The notes under the pieces: generated by a model
Seen by the model: only the letters and a program-made list of their open reading frames with translations
The model's database searches: none
Told to the model about the DNA's origin: nothing
NCBI GenBank assembly: GCA_963932465.1
Contig: OZ010794.1
Coordinates: 439,271,502-439,335,501, forward strand
Direction: 5' to 3'
DNA: 64,000 bases
Source of the DNA: Maratus speciosus
Taxonomy: Eukaryota > Arthropoda > Arachnida > Araneae > Salticidae
Shown here: in pieces, positions 23,540 to 35,258 of the stretch
Numbering within the stretch: position 1 is the stretch's first letter
Layout of the letters: each line of letters starts with the position of its first letter
Made by a program: the position numbers and the translations under genes

Positions 23540-24110
23540 AGCGCAATTTTAAATTCTAGCATCTCGTGAGTCGACCGAGCCAACGCCTCTCGCCTGGACA
23601 ATCAATCACTGAGCTAGTGTCCAATTAGATTAAAAAATACGTCCGGTTTTATAGCAAGGACCACTGGCAGAAGTAATGCCAAGTACCCCATATTTATACG
23701 ACTGCACGCCTTCGTGAGCGAAGATTTTAACATCTAAATAATGACCTAATATCCACGCCACTTTGCTCTCCAGGGGTCGCTTTGCGATAGCCGAAGTCCC
23801 GAAGTTATCTCGGAAATAAGCGAGGATCAGCTCTCAGCCCACCTGGGCCTGGTTTTAAAGGACTCGTGTAATCAAAAAGAAATAAACCAGGTTCCCAGAA
23901 AATACTGTGTAGTTATTTCGGCACGCACGTTTTATCAGAGTCTATCGGACTCAATGCACCACTCCAGACCATGACTACTTGAAAACTACGAGCTCAGGGG
24001 GAGCGATCCTATGAATATGCGCAGACCCGTCACCGTCCCGCCCCCCTGCCTTGTACCGGACCGAGCCCGCGACGCAGACCACCCCGTTGACTCCGAGATT
24101 CTTTAACTTA
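23540..24110. other. GC-richer unclassified block, possible solo LTR
   Basis: About 570 bp of markedly higher GC than its surroundings, with runs such as CCGTCCCGCCCCCCTGCC, a possible polyadenylation signal AATAAA near 23880, and no long frame. It could be a solo LTR or SINE-derived sequence. I found no clear terminal repeat or target duplication. Confidence 0.3.
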
Positions 24111-24697
24111 AATATAAATTTATAAAATTTTAGATGAATCGTGCAATCTAATCCCCGAATGTATCCGTTCTATAAAAAAGTTAAATAAAAAGAGCAGCTT
24201 AAATGGATTATGAAAGTATTGAATTGGGCTTTTTATAAGCTTATTAATTTAAGATGTATTGTGGACACTCCTCTTTAGGACTGAAATGAACGTGGTAAAG
24301 GGAACAGGAAACCTGATTATGCAAAGTAGAGATAAGAAAACAAAATAGAAAAAAAAAAATATATAAACACATTGTCAGTTAAAAACTTTTAAAATTCAGG
24401 CGCAAATTTTAATCATGCACTATGCAACTGTAAAAATACAACTTTTAAAATATAAATAAACAAGAACGAAAAATCATGCATACAGTATAGATTATGACAC
24501 ATTTTCCAACACATTCAGAAAAATATAGCAAAACTTCGCAGTTTACTAAGGTTTAAGATGACGTCTAAATGAACAATTTTGGAAACGCATAACGAATTTG
24601 AAAACCCGATTTCTTCTATTACCATGAAATAGTCGTTAAAATATATAATATTTTGCAGTCCTGTACATGATCTACAGATATGTATGCATACTACATG
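24111..24697. other. Spacer, no gene seen
   Basis: AT-rich. No frame or repeat recognised. Confidence 0.4.
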
Positions 24698-25087
24698 CAC
24701 TGCAAATCTTTATACACTTTTCAGAACACTTTTTAGAACACTTATTTTGTCACCTTTTTTAGAATACTTTGAAGCGCACCTTTTGGAACAGTTTTTAGAA
24801 TACTTCTGAGAAGACTAATTTTTTTCTCCACACTTTCTAGAGCACTTTTTGAACGCTTTTGGGAACGCGTGATTTCACAAGTGTGCCCAAATGTATTCTC
24901 AATCTGTTCTCAAATATGTTCCCAAGTTCAGATTTAACAAATATCCTGAGCAAAACACTTTCGGAACACTTTCTTTATAGAGGAGCATATCCGGAACACA
25001 TTTCAATACACATTAAGGTAACTGGAACACTTTTTTGAATCAAAGTGTTCCTAGTGTGTTCTCAATGTGTTCTGGGAATTTGCAGTG
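24698..25087. mobile_element. MITE with CACTGCAAAT ends and GAACAC-rich interior
   Basis: CACTGCAAAT begins the element and its inverse ATTTGCAGTG ends it. The interior is a degenerate array of (T)AGAACACTTTT-like words, inverted around the middle (AACACTTTT at left, AGTGTTC at right). Length is 390 bp. There is no coding capacity. Confidence 0.6.
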
Positions 25088-26402
25088 TGTACATAGTATG
25101 CTAAAAGTTAGTTCAGCATAGCACGGTTGAAAATTTCCACTCAGCAATTTCCGCCAATAAACGGATGTTGAGAACTTTTGTGCGACCCTGTATATGATTT
25201 GTATATGATTTATAGAATTTATAAACACAAGTAATACTTTAGTTAATTAGTTAAAATAGTTAAATTTAAAAACGCATACCACAACTGGAAACGCACTTCC
25301 AGCAGTTATTGCTCGTAGGTCTCAATAGTTCAATTATTGCTCATTTTCTTCTATAGCCAAATTCTTTTGTGTGTCCCTGTAAATAAACGATAAGTTCTAT
25401 GTATGCCCTATTCTATAGCAAGAACCTTATGTGTATATCACTTTCAACATGTTTAAAATGCTGTAGTGTAGTATCATTAAAATATACACGGCAAACGATT
25501 CTTCCCCAAAGACCGTATGTAACGGAATTCTTTTGAGTGGCGCTGTAAACGAACCGAAAATGCTACAAACTTCATTTTCAATACCGAACATACCCTAGAT
25601 AACTCTAATAACATAGATCCATTTCATCGCAATATTTACGCGAATTGAAGTAAGGACAGACAGACAAACCGAATTCATAAACACTTTTCAACTATGTTGG
25701 AAAGTGTTCAAAAGTGTTCAATAATCTTAACGATTCTGACGGGCAAATAAAATGTGCCAGTAAAGCGATTTTTCTTGCATTTTTTTAATGTTAATTCTTT
25801 TGCTATTTTAAATTTCTCTCATTTTTTCTTTTCTTCCCTCAAAAATTATTTTCGTTTATAGAATTTTTTTTTTTTTTTTATGAATTTTGTGGAATATACT
25901 AGTTTTAAAAGCTGACAAAGCTGTCTCAGATTTCGTAGACTATTGAACTAATTCCAATATCATACGAAATTCGTAACTTTGGTATGAAATCGAAAATGAA
26001 ATCCGATAAAACACGTTTATTTTATTTTTTATTTTTTTTATATCTAGTTTCAGTTTCGATTTGTCGTCTGACGGGCGTCATCGTTATGCAATATATTCTG
26101 ATTCACGGAAAACATTCAATGAACACGAGAAACAGGGAAATTGGAACGATTTCTTAAGTTTATTCGTTAGTGCAAATCAGCAGCTTTTCGCGAACGCAAG
26201 CCATTGCTGTAGTCGTAAAAAACCCCAGGCGGCATACGCTATAAGCAAAAGGCGTTATAGGCTCTTCTAGATCAACGGTTCTTTACTTTTTAGATATCAC
26301 AGATCCCTAGGATTTAAGACTGAAATTACTGATGTTTTTAGAACATTAAATAAATGATAAAGTAAAACTTGCTAAGACGGAATCTCTTGGGTTCAAGAAA
26401 TT
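25088..26402. other. Spacer, no gene recognised
   Basis: Contains an AGACAGACAAACCG stretch near 25658 and a T tract at 25866-25880. The frame 26061-26270 matches nothing I know and is probably chance. Confidence 0.4.
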
Positions 26403-28910
26403 CAAATTCGTGGAAGAAAAAAAAAAAAAAAAGTAAAACACCCCTTACTAACTCTGCAAAAAATTACCGTTGAAGAAAGTGACTGGTACCACACGATTGG
26501 TAATAAAGTCTACTTTTAAATGATGTATATAAAATTTGATTAGGGGGCCATCTACATATTGAAACGAACCGTAACATTGTTTTTTTCAATAGCAGTACGC
26601 AATTCTGACATCATAAATGAACTCTACACCCTTGAATTAGCCTAAAAACAAATTTTTATGCAATTCGTACGAGAAGTTTCCCAGAAATTAATTATTTTAA
26701 AACGAGCGTATTTTAGGAGTTGTATCCAAACAGAAGTTCGGTACTCCATTGTTGACCGAGAGAGCCCCTTCTTGATCAAGGCATCTTAAGCGCCACTCAA
26801 GAAATCATTGGAGACTGCTAGATTACAGGATAGCATAAGAAATTTCAAAATATCTAGTCACTTCTATCACTTAAACCATCATTTTGCCATTTTTTAAGCA
26901 TAATTTGAAAACTACTTGGAATCCATCAAAAAAATTGTAGGTTGCAATTCATAAATTTTTCTAATATTAATTTCATAATTCATATCATAAAATTATAAAT
27001 ATCGCAAATTCAACGTATTTAAGTATTGCGCGGCAGCGCAATACTTATTTATTTCCAGTGTCACTTCTCAATGTTAATTTAACATGGAAAAGCCTATGGA
27101 GATCATAACTTTTTCATTTTTTCTTCCCACCTTTTTGTCCCTGATGCCACTCATTTTTTATTCTTTACTAATTCTAATGATATTATAAATTTAAAGTGTA
27201 AAAACGTTTGTCTGACGTCAGGGTCAAAACGAATGGTAAAATGCCTTTGCATATGGGGGAATTATAACCCAGAGAGAAAAATGGGTCAATTTTTTTTTAC
27301 ATTATTCAAATATTTTTCTTAATAATTCCAATTTTCGCTTTTTTCATTGAAAATCAACGGACATTTTTCATAGAAAATGTAACATTTTGACTTCATTGTT
27401 GCAAAAATTTCAAAAGCACGTAATAATAATTTATTTCTTTTTAGTTGAAAGATTTTCACGTGAAATATTAAATTGAGCAATTTTTTTTTTTTTTTTTTCA
27501 AAAATTAAAAAGGTTAATATGGCGTCATAGTGGAAATAAAAAGGATATTTTCAGAATAAGTTTTTGATTTGGTCAAGTTTATATTTTAGTAAAAAGTTTT
27601 TAATGGATAGCTATTTTTACGCAGGTAGCGAATTTTGTGGGGAATTACATAACTTAAATTTTAAAATGTATTTTTTTTCCGAGATGAGAACTATTTATAC
27701 CCCAAGTTAAACTTAGGTAATAATTTTCTGATGTGATTACATCACCCCTTGGGAGAGAATAAGGTTTAAAAATTTAAGTAAAACTTTTATTTTTTATTTT
27801 TCACTGTATCACAGCTATAATATTGTTAAATATTAGCAGTAAGAATGCAACACAATTTACATTTACATTCATAGCGTTTCTGAGTGGGAAATAAGGTATC
27901 TAAATTTAAGTGAAGTTATTTTTTTATGTTTTGATTATAGATTTTTTACGTTCAGATTAGAAGTTTTTGTCCAAACTACCGCAACCTGCATTATTACAGT
28001 GGTGAAACATTTTGACTTCCACATTGGTAAACTGCATCCCACATTGTGATGCAATACCGCATACATCAAAGCCTGATGATGATACTTTCTATTAATTTTG
28101 AAGTGCGTTCGTCTGAATGCAGTAGTTATTAAAAAACTTGACATCGAAATAAATCTTAAGACTTTTTTAAGTTTTGTATTTTGCATGCATCTTATTATTT
28201 TATGCACAATTGTCATAAACATAATACAAAATCTGCAATACAAATATTTTCAATTAAAAATGGAAGTCTAAGATTTATTTCGATTTCATTTGAACGGAAT
28301 CTAATATTTTAGGATGTTTTAAGTATCATATTGTATGAATTTATTTTTATTTTTTAATCTTCAATTGGCTTAACTAATTTGTTACAAAAATTTAACATTA
28401 AATGTAGAACTAATTGAATGAAACATTTTTATATCTGTCCCTTCTCGGGCTTAAACAATGTAGGAAATAAATTTTGTTTTTTTAATTTGTTCTTCAAATT
28501 ATGTTTTTGTTTAATTTATGTTTGGGTGTTTTAGTATTATTGCTACACAAAAAATTAGCACATTAAGAGTATAATTTCAGGAAATATTAATGAAAATATG
28601 AAACTGTAATTTAACATTAGAAGCACTAAATTTTGAAATTCAAAAACTTATCATTCAAATGACTTGAAATTTGGGGGTCTAGGCATAGTTTGAACCGAAG
28701 ATTTGAAATATCTTGTTAAAATTGGGTATTGCCATTGAAAGAAATGAACTTTGGGTTCGTTTTAATATGTAGATGGCCCCCTAAGCAAATTTTATATACA
28801 TCACTTAAAAGTAGACTTTATTTCCAATCGTTCGGTACCAGTAACTTTCTTCTACGATAATTTGTTGAGGAGATAGTAGGGGTGTTTACTTTTTTATTTT
28901 TCCACGACTG
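26403..28910. mobile_element. Long-TIR DNA element (CAGTCGTGGAA-type end), decayed
   Basis: About 170-180 bp at left (26403-26580) is inverted at right (28740-28910). Shared text includes AGTAGACTTTA, AGGGGGCCATCTACATAT and ACACCCCT. The right end is CAGTCGTGGAAAAATAAAAA inverted, followed by TA; the left end is diverged. No transposase frame is seen in the 2.1 kb interior. The mariner/Tc1 group is suggested by TA and the terminal motif. Confidence 0.6.
27021..27046. other. Perfect 11-bp hairpin
   Basis: AAGTATTGCGC and GCGCAATACTT are separated by GGCA: a GC-containing stem-loop inside very AT-rich DNA. It could be the subterminal hairpin of a Helitron-like fragment. I found no adjacent CTAG/CTRR end, so its origin is open. 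Confidence 0.5.
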
Positions 28911-28980
28911 TACGTCTTACACTATAATAAATACTGTAAACATTATATTTTATAAGGTAATAACAAAATGTAAAATCGAT

Positions 28981-29166
28981 TTATTGAATCTTGAATGCCA
29001 AATAATTAATATCGGATTCATACAGATTTACTTTGAATGGAATACAAGCTGAACAGAAGTCATCTGACGAATGATTTCTATTTGAGTTTTTCATATCATT
29101 CATTTCTGAAAATAATGACTGGCAGGCATTGCTAGAGGGTGAAATTTTCGAAATGGCAATTTTCAT
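28981..29166 (-). pseudogene. hAT transposase dimerisation-region fragment
   Basis: The minus frame reads NACQSLFSEMNDMKNSNRNH and continues SSDDFCSACIPFKVNLYESDINYLAFKI. This resembles the C-terminal hAT dimerisation region of ZBED5/SCAND3-like transposases (C..xFSxMNxIKxxxRxxLxD...Y.PDI). The start of the transposase is missing. A similar but more decayed stretch lies at 43010-43140 in the hAT at 41.5-43.5 kb. Confidence 0.5.
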
Positions 29167-29317
29167 ATCATACTTTCATTATTGGCAATCTTGCTTTAGA
29201 ATGCCCAATAAGCCTTCTTTTCGATATTCTACCACTTTCTTAATTTGATAAATTATAGAATCCATATTGAAATTTATTAAGTTACATTTCAATTTTTTTC
29301 AATTTCAGAAAAATTGG

Positions 29318-29556
29318 TTGGTTGGTTGATTTTTGACGGCCAATTATCTGCACGAGGGATATAGGCCCAGGGGAGGAAGTGCCCTTCGTGAGGGTCTTTT
29401 TAAGGGAACCTAACCCGTATTTACGCATGGAAATCCATGGCTCGAAGAAAACCACGAAAAGTCCGAACGATTAGGCCGACGGACGCGAATGGGTTTGAAC
29501 CCAGCACCTCCCGTCTACCAGCTTCGAGAACAGAACCTCTCAGCCACTGGTGGGGC
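29318..29556 (-). mobile_element. tRNA-derived SINE with 14-bp target duplication
   Basis: On the minus strand it starts GCCCCACCAGTGGCTGAGAG. The A box is TGGCTGAGAGG and the B box is GGGTTCAAACCC, spaced as in a tRNA head. An unrelated body follows, ending in a (CCAA)n-type tail. TTCAGAAAAATTGG flanks it perfectly at 29304-29317 and 29557-29570. Length is 239 bp. Pol III transcription and LINE-driven insertion are expected for this class. Confidence 0.9.
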
Positions 29557-29748
29557 TTCAGAAAAATTGGACAAGCTCAGTTTGTGTAATTTAATTCTAT
29601 TTTGATTTAGAACCACTGTATCAACGTCGTACCGAAAGTATTATGTAGCATGCCACACGGTAGGTATAGCTTTACTACAGAAACAGGGGATATACGGACG
29701 GAGCTTCCTACAAAAAATTCAGGTGTATACGGCGTATGCCACCGTATA

Positions 29749-31379
29749 CAGGGGTCTGTTCAGAATTTTTTCTCAGGGTCCTGTTTTTGTGAAATTGTGA
29801 AGAGCTTTTTTACATTTGTGAAAAATCTAGTCCTAATTTTGTGAATTTAACATGAACGTTATACTCAGGTTCTTTTTACTTTCTTCTATCTTTACAAGAA
29901 GAAAGTATTGGATTCGTGAAAATTTTCCAATTCCGGTTTTCGACGGATTTACACGTTTTATGGGTCAGAGATCCCGAAAGACATGTTTTTAGAAAATGTC
30001 TGTCTGTGAGTCTGTCTGTGTGTGACACACACTTTGTGGGCGCTCTATCTTAAGAACTAATGCACGGAAATCGCTCAGCAGGTGGCGCTGTTATTACATC
30101 ATTTTCCCTGATTTCCGCAATGGTTCTATATCAAGAACTAACGCGTGGATTTTCATCAAACTTCAGATTTAGTTAGTCCTTCATAGGAGTTTATGTTTAC
30201 TACGTTTTGGTGTAAATTGCCCAACAGGTGACCGCTGCTATACATAAATTTTCCTGATTTCCACAAAGTCTCTATCTTAAGAACTAATGCGTGGATTTTC
30301 CTCAAACTTCAGATTCAGTTAGTCCTTGATATGAGTTGGTGCTGACTACGTTTTGATGTAAATCGCCCAACAGGTGGCTCTGCTATGCTGCATTTTTCCT
30401 GATTCCGGCAATAGGTTTATCTCAAGATGTGGTGCACGGATTTTAATCAAACTTCAGATTCAGTTATCAAATCGACTTAAGTTATTGCTTATTAGATTTT
30501 GGAATATATCCCAACAGGTGGCGTTGCTATGCAGAATTTTTTACGATTTCCGCCATAGCTCTACTCAAAAACTAATGCACGGATTTTCACGAAACTTCAG
30601 ATGCAGTTAGAAGTTGAAATAAGTTGTTGCTGATTAGATTTTGGGGTAAATCATCTAACCGGCTGCATTTTTCAAGAAGTATTAACATGTTTCAGATAGA
30701 AGAAAGTTTTGGGATTGCCACATCCGACTACTTTTATATATTTTTAAGAAGATTGGGATGTATTGGGAGTATGCAAAATACATATATTTTCTTTATATAT
30801 GTAAAAGTGACAGGTTAGATTTGCCTTTTACGTGATTAAATTTGTGAAACGTTTAATTTAGAGCTAGAAAGTTTTTGTAAAAGAACTATTTTTAAGACAA
30901 AGAATTTTGTAAAGGGTCCTTTTTTAAGGTGAAAAGTTTTGTAGAGGGTCCTCTTTTGAGATGAAAAATAAGGACCCAATTTAGTGTTAACTCTAAGCCG
31001 ATTTAGCAGGGAGCAGCGCCCGGCGGCCTTTTTTATTTCCTTTTTGCGCCCGGTTGCTCTTTTTAACACTTCCTATGCGGCCCGTGGCAATTCAATTGAT
31101 CCCGGGAAAATATCACTAATTCTAGGGACTCTAAGCAAACCAGTTCAAAATATTTTTTGTGAACAAGGTACAAGTGTGCCTTTTTTTTTTAGAATAGTGC
31201 TCCCTTTTTGAAAAAAAAAAATGTATCTTTTTTTAGAAAAGTGTTCCCTTTTTGAAAAATGTACCCTTTTTGAAAAATGTACCCTTTTTTTAGAAAAGTG
31301 TTTCCTTTTTGAAAAATTCCGCCCGGCTGCCCTTTTTTTCTAGAGTCAACACTACAATTTCTTCCTAAACAGATCCCTG
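29749..31379. mobile_element. hAT-type element (CAGGGGTCTGTTCAG ends) carrying a Helitron-like insert
   Basis: CAGGGGTCTGTTCAG at left and the inverse of CAGGGATCTGTTTAG at right, with GTATA at both outer edges. The interior has short tandem words (TTTTGTRAAGGGTCCT; ATGTACCCTTTTTGAAAA at about 31200-31320). It is related in style to 46713-47185. The 29880-30731 element sits inside it. Confidence 0.65.
29880..30731 (+). mobile_element. Helitron-like (HINE-type) element, copy 2, with about 145-bp tandem units
   Basis: It has the same start (TTTCTTCTATC) and the same end block (GAAGAAAGTTTTGGGATTGC...) as copies 1 and 3, here ending CTAC. Four units keyed by CAGGTGGCGCTG-like text recur at about 30079, 30226, 30370 and 30514. 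Each contains ACTAATGCACGGATTTTCA. A CTGTCTGT microsatellite lies near 30000. Confidence 0.55.
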
Positions 31380-31905
31380 GTATAGTATACCCTACCCTAC
31401 CCCCTCCACTATAGGCTTGCGTAAGGCAATATCAAATTTGTTGTCCAATTTTCGGAATTAATGAATTTTTATTTCTAAAAATGTCAATGAATTAGATTTT
31501 TTTTACAGTGAAAAATCTGATTAATTATTATCTGATTAATTATACCCTCCCCCTGTCACAGTTTGTGGACACTTCCTTCCCCTTGGTGTACCACGTAATT
31601 AATGCATGACCTTTGATAATAATTTGTAATTACGAGAATAGCTATCGCAATACAAAACAATAAAAATTATTTCACCACCAGAACATGAGCAGATTAAGAG
31701 ACTAGTCTATTGTGAAAGGAGTAGTTTTTTTTTCCTACCATATTTTTTCTTATCTTATCAAATCTCACAATTTACTATCTATTCTATGTTACTTTTACTT
31801 TATGCCCACGTTCTATTTAATCTTTCATGATTTATTATTCAAATTATTCCTTTTGCAATTGTTGAAGATTTGCATTTGTATTTATCCTTTTGGCAATGTT
31901 CTTAC
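31380..31905. other. Spacer, no gene seen
   Basis: AT-rich. Contains CTACCCTACCCCCTCC near 31391. The frame 31712-31921 is low-complexity Phe/Leu/Ile-rich and unconvincing. Confidence 0.4.
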
Positions 31906-32533
31906 TTTCTTCTATCTTTAAAAAAATTTCGACTTCCGGTTTACGATGGATTTATACGTTTCAGAAGGTCTTGAACACGATTTGATGGTTTTTAGAAAAA
32001 TGTCTGTCTGTGAGTCTGTTTGTCACGATGTGCGCCTGTATGTGACAAACATTTCGTGGACGCTCTATCTCAAGAACTAATGCACGGAATTTCACAAAAC
32101 TTTAGATTCAGTTAGTGCTTGATATAAATTGCTGCTGATTACTTTTTAATGAAAATCGCCCAAAAGGTGGCGCTGCTATGCTGCCTTAATCATGATTATC
32201 GCAATAGCTCTATCTCAAGAACTAATGCACGGATTTTCATCAAGCTGCAGATTCAGTTAAGTCCCCGGTATAAATTGGTCCTAATTAGTTTTTGGTGTAA
32301 ATCGCCCAAAAAGTGGCGCTGCTATGCAGAATTTTTTACGATTTCCGCATTAGCTCTATCTCAAAAACTAATGCACGGATTTTTATCAAACTTCAGATTC
32401 ACTTAGAAGTTGACACATAAGCTGTTGATGATTAGATTTTACTGTAAATCACCTAACCGGTGGCGCTTGCTGCATTTTTCAGGAAGTATTAACATGAGAT
32501 GAAGAAAGTTTTGGGATTGCCACATCCGACTAG
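31906..32533 (+). mobile_element. Helitron-like (HINE-type) element, copy 3
   Basis: It starts TTTCTTCTATC and ends AGTTTTGGGATTGCCACATC...CTAG followed by T. Internal units of about 145 bp occur at 32165, 32310 and 32458, each with GTGGCGCT and CTAATGCACGGATTTT. It is closest to copy 2. Confidence 0.55.
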
Positions 32534-32559
32534 TTTTACTTGATAATCGATTTTTTTTA

Positions 32560-32560
<1 letters not shown>

Positions 32561-32605
<45 letters not shown>
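32561..32605. repeat. (TA)n microsatellite
   Basis: About 44 bases of uninterrupted alternating T and A. Confidence 0.95.
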
Positions 32606-32607
<2 letters not shown>

Positions 32608-33063
32608 TATGGAGTATTTAACAGAACTTTTAGTTAAGAAAAAAAAAAAAATACAAATCTGAAATTTAAGAGAGGTACGTGAAATACTTTTTACCCAGCG
32701 AAGTTTCATATGAGGACGTGAGTTTCAAAACTCACCTTATCCTATATATATATATTTTTTTTTCAGTTTATTTAATTTTATATTATATTAATTCCATTTA
32801 TCATGGTATTTCAAAATGTATTAACTGTATCCTTTGGTATCAATTACTGTGATTTCTTAACTGTTTTATTCACCTTAATCTTTACGATATTTTGGTAGCC
32901 ATGTGCGAGTGGATATATTGAAAAATACTGAAATATTAATCGGTATGTTGTGTATTATTTCTATTTTATATCCTATAAACATTTAAACAGGTTTTATTGA
33001 TTTTTCCATTTCATATTATTTGTTTCTATTCTGTTTTCATTTTTAATCTATTCACTTGATTAT

Positions 33064-33160
33064 TATGGTTGTTCGGGCACAGAGAAAAATAATTTTTAGC
33101 TTTAGCTTATTTTTCTCACAGAAAACAACCATATTGCTTATATCATTGAATTCTGTGCCC
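33064..33160 (+). ncRNA. Candidate structured RNA, pseudoknot motif copy 1
   Basis: P1 pairs 33064-33073 (TATGGTTGTT) with 33124-33133 (AACAACCATA), 10 bp perfect. P2 pairs 33075-33083 (GGGCACAGA) with 33152-33160 (TCTGTGCCC). P3 is a hairpin 33082-33092/33107-33117 (GAGAAAAATAA) capped by TTTTTAGCTTTAGC. Strand order P1-P2-P3-P3'-P1'-P2' makes a nested pseudoknot. The joining segments are ACAGAA (P3' to P1') and TTGCTTATAT (P1' to P2'). These are shared with copy 2, whereas the helices change by compensation. The topology resembles HDV-type ribozymes but lacks their P4 and catalytic joining strand. Transcription and function are unknown. Confidence 0.5.
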
Positions 33161-35155
33161 TTGAAAACGTAATTCAATATATAAGCTTTTCCATTATTTG
33201 TTGGTGTCCACTTACTTATTTTTCTTCCATAATAATTCTTATAATAAATTATTTGGCACTTTTTTTTATACTTACAGCTTTAATTCATAATATTACGGTT
33301 TTTGATGGTGGTAGGTTATGTTTAATTAATGGTTATATATATAAATTAAAATCACAAATATATGAATAAATTGGTAAAGTTCTAAAGATGAAGTAGAAAT
33401 GAACATAGGAAACCAGTATGTAAAATAAGAAACTATGAATAACTCACAGAATCTTCAGAGGAGCTTGTAAGTTCATTCATAGAAGATGCGTTATTTCATC
33501 CAATTTTGTCGGCATTAAGCCTAAAATGACAAAATTTAGCTCCTTATAACGCAAAAATAACAGAAGATAGATAATAAAAATCCAAGAGATCTAAAAAGAT
33601 ACACCTCACACAGGATATTAAAAATTAATAGAGCAAAATACCTAAATTACATACTAGGAAGCATAACTGCAGCATGACTGGATGGTAAAACAGAGTTAGG
33701 ACTACTTTAACATTGGGCCTACAGTTGATTATCTGAATGAAACCCATAACTTTGGTGCCATCTGGTGTGAGAAAGGAAAAAATGTAAATTGTAACTGGAT
33801 GATTAACAATAATGTTTGGTGCTGCCATCTTTACCCCAAAAGAAGAATGAAATTGATTGAAGAAATAAAGAAATGACTTAGATTAACATTTAGTTGAAGT
33901 AGAATGAAAAAATAGCAATAAACTTGATAATTACTGTGTAAATACAAAAATAATATAAAGAATAGGAATAAATTAATAAAAAATAAAATAAAGAATTATA
34001 TAAAAATAAATAAATAGAAGGGCAATTGAATATATATATAAAAAGAAGGAATGGTTCGTTAATTTTGTAGTTTATATGTTTATGGTGGTCCTCATGAGGT
34101 TTGTTGTCCTTAGCACTGTATTGAAATATTTATATTATATTATATATTGATATAAAATTAAGTCACTTTTATTGATTTACTTCAATATATATCGATTTAT
34201 AATGGTGGACGTTATTATAGTTTGATATTTGTAATTTTCAGTATGAAGAAATGTTGTAATTTGTATATATATACCACTCCCCATTTTGTAAAGTACATTT
34301 AAAATTTAAAACATTAAATTTATTATGTGCATAATAAAAACATACTTTTATATCATAATTGTAACTTAATTGAAATTATTATTAATTTACTTACTATTTA
34401 ATAAAATAATTAAAAATAATTATAAACATTATAATAGATGCCAAGTGATTATTATCGATATTTAGATGTGCGTTTTTAGTATGCTATTGTTGTGTTTTAA
34501 GATGATTTAATCGATTCCAATATTAGGAATAGTTTAAATATGCAATTGTTCTACAGTTATATCTGGTATTTACATTACTTACAACAGATGGCACCACTAT
34601 AAATTATTTTATTTCAAGGTGATTGTATTCTTTTAATTTTATGAAGTTCCGCTAGAAGGCAGCATTAAATAATTATTTATTTAGTTCTAAATAATATTGT
34701 TGCAATATTTTTTTTTTTTTTTATATTTCAATATTTCTCTGTGATATTACCCGTTTAATTTTAAAAAATTTATTTCTTTATATACTTTAAGTAATAACTT
34801 ATTCCAGGATCCTTTAAATGCATATAATAATTTTTATTATAAAGACTATATATGTTAACTATAATTATTATATTTATTAGAAGTTGTGTATTTTCTGCAC
34901 ACTGTGTTGTTTTGCAACCGTAAGAATTCGATTTTAACTGTACCATTAAATAGGCGGGACTTTTGCTGTGCTAATATTGATACTTGTTCAAGTTGTAATA
35001 AGGTCATTGCAATTCTCTTCCTGGGTATGTCTTTAAATTTAAATGTTTCTATATATTAATATTGTTCATTATTACGGATTATTACGGATTACTGTATCGA
35101 TTAATATTTTTTTTAATTAAATTTATCTGTCATGGTAAATTTATGCTTTTTTGGT

Positions 35156-35258
35156 GTGTGGTCAATCGGGTACATATGGAATCTAATTTTTAGCTTAATG
35201 CTAGATTCTATTACAGAAATCGACTACGCTTTTGCTTATATTGGTATTTCATGTACCC
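35156..35258 (+). ncRNA. Candidate structured RNA, pseudoknot motif copy 2
   Basis: P1 pairs 35156-35166 (GTGTGGTCAAT) with 35219-35229 (ATCGACTACGC): ten pairs including two G-U, one A-C mismatch. P2 pairs 35168-35175 (GGGTACAT) with 35251-35258 (ATGTACCC). P3 pairs 35177-35185 with 35202-35210, loop ATTTTTAGCTTAATGC. Conserved with copy 1: TTTTTAGCTT loop, ACAGAA, TTGCTTATAT, the single C between P1 and P2, and TTGA after P2'. Helix sequences differ but stay paired. Confidence 0.5.

Noticed and set aside
26220..26260. TTTTGCTTATAG on the minus strand, resembling the pseudoknot joining word
   Set aside because: None of the three helices can be formed around it; taken as chance.
27935..28243. 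102-codon minus-strand frame
   Set aside because: No recognisable motif; it lies inside the decayed long-TIR element and the composition is noise-like.
33064..35258. HDV-type ribozyme assignment of the pseudoknot motifs
   Set aside because: The strand order fits, but P4, P1.1 and the catalytic C in the J4/2 strand are not visible, and P1 is 10-11 bp rather than 7.
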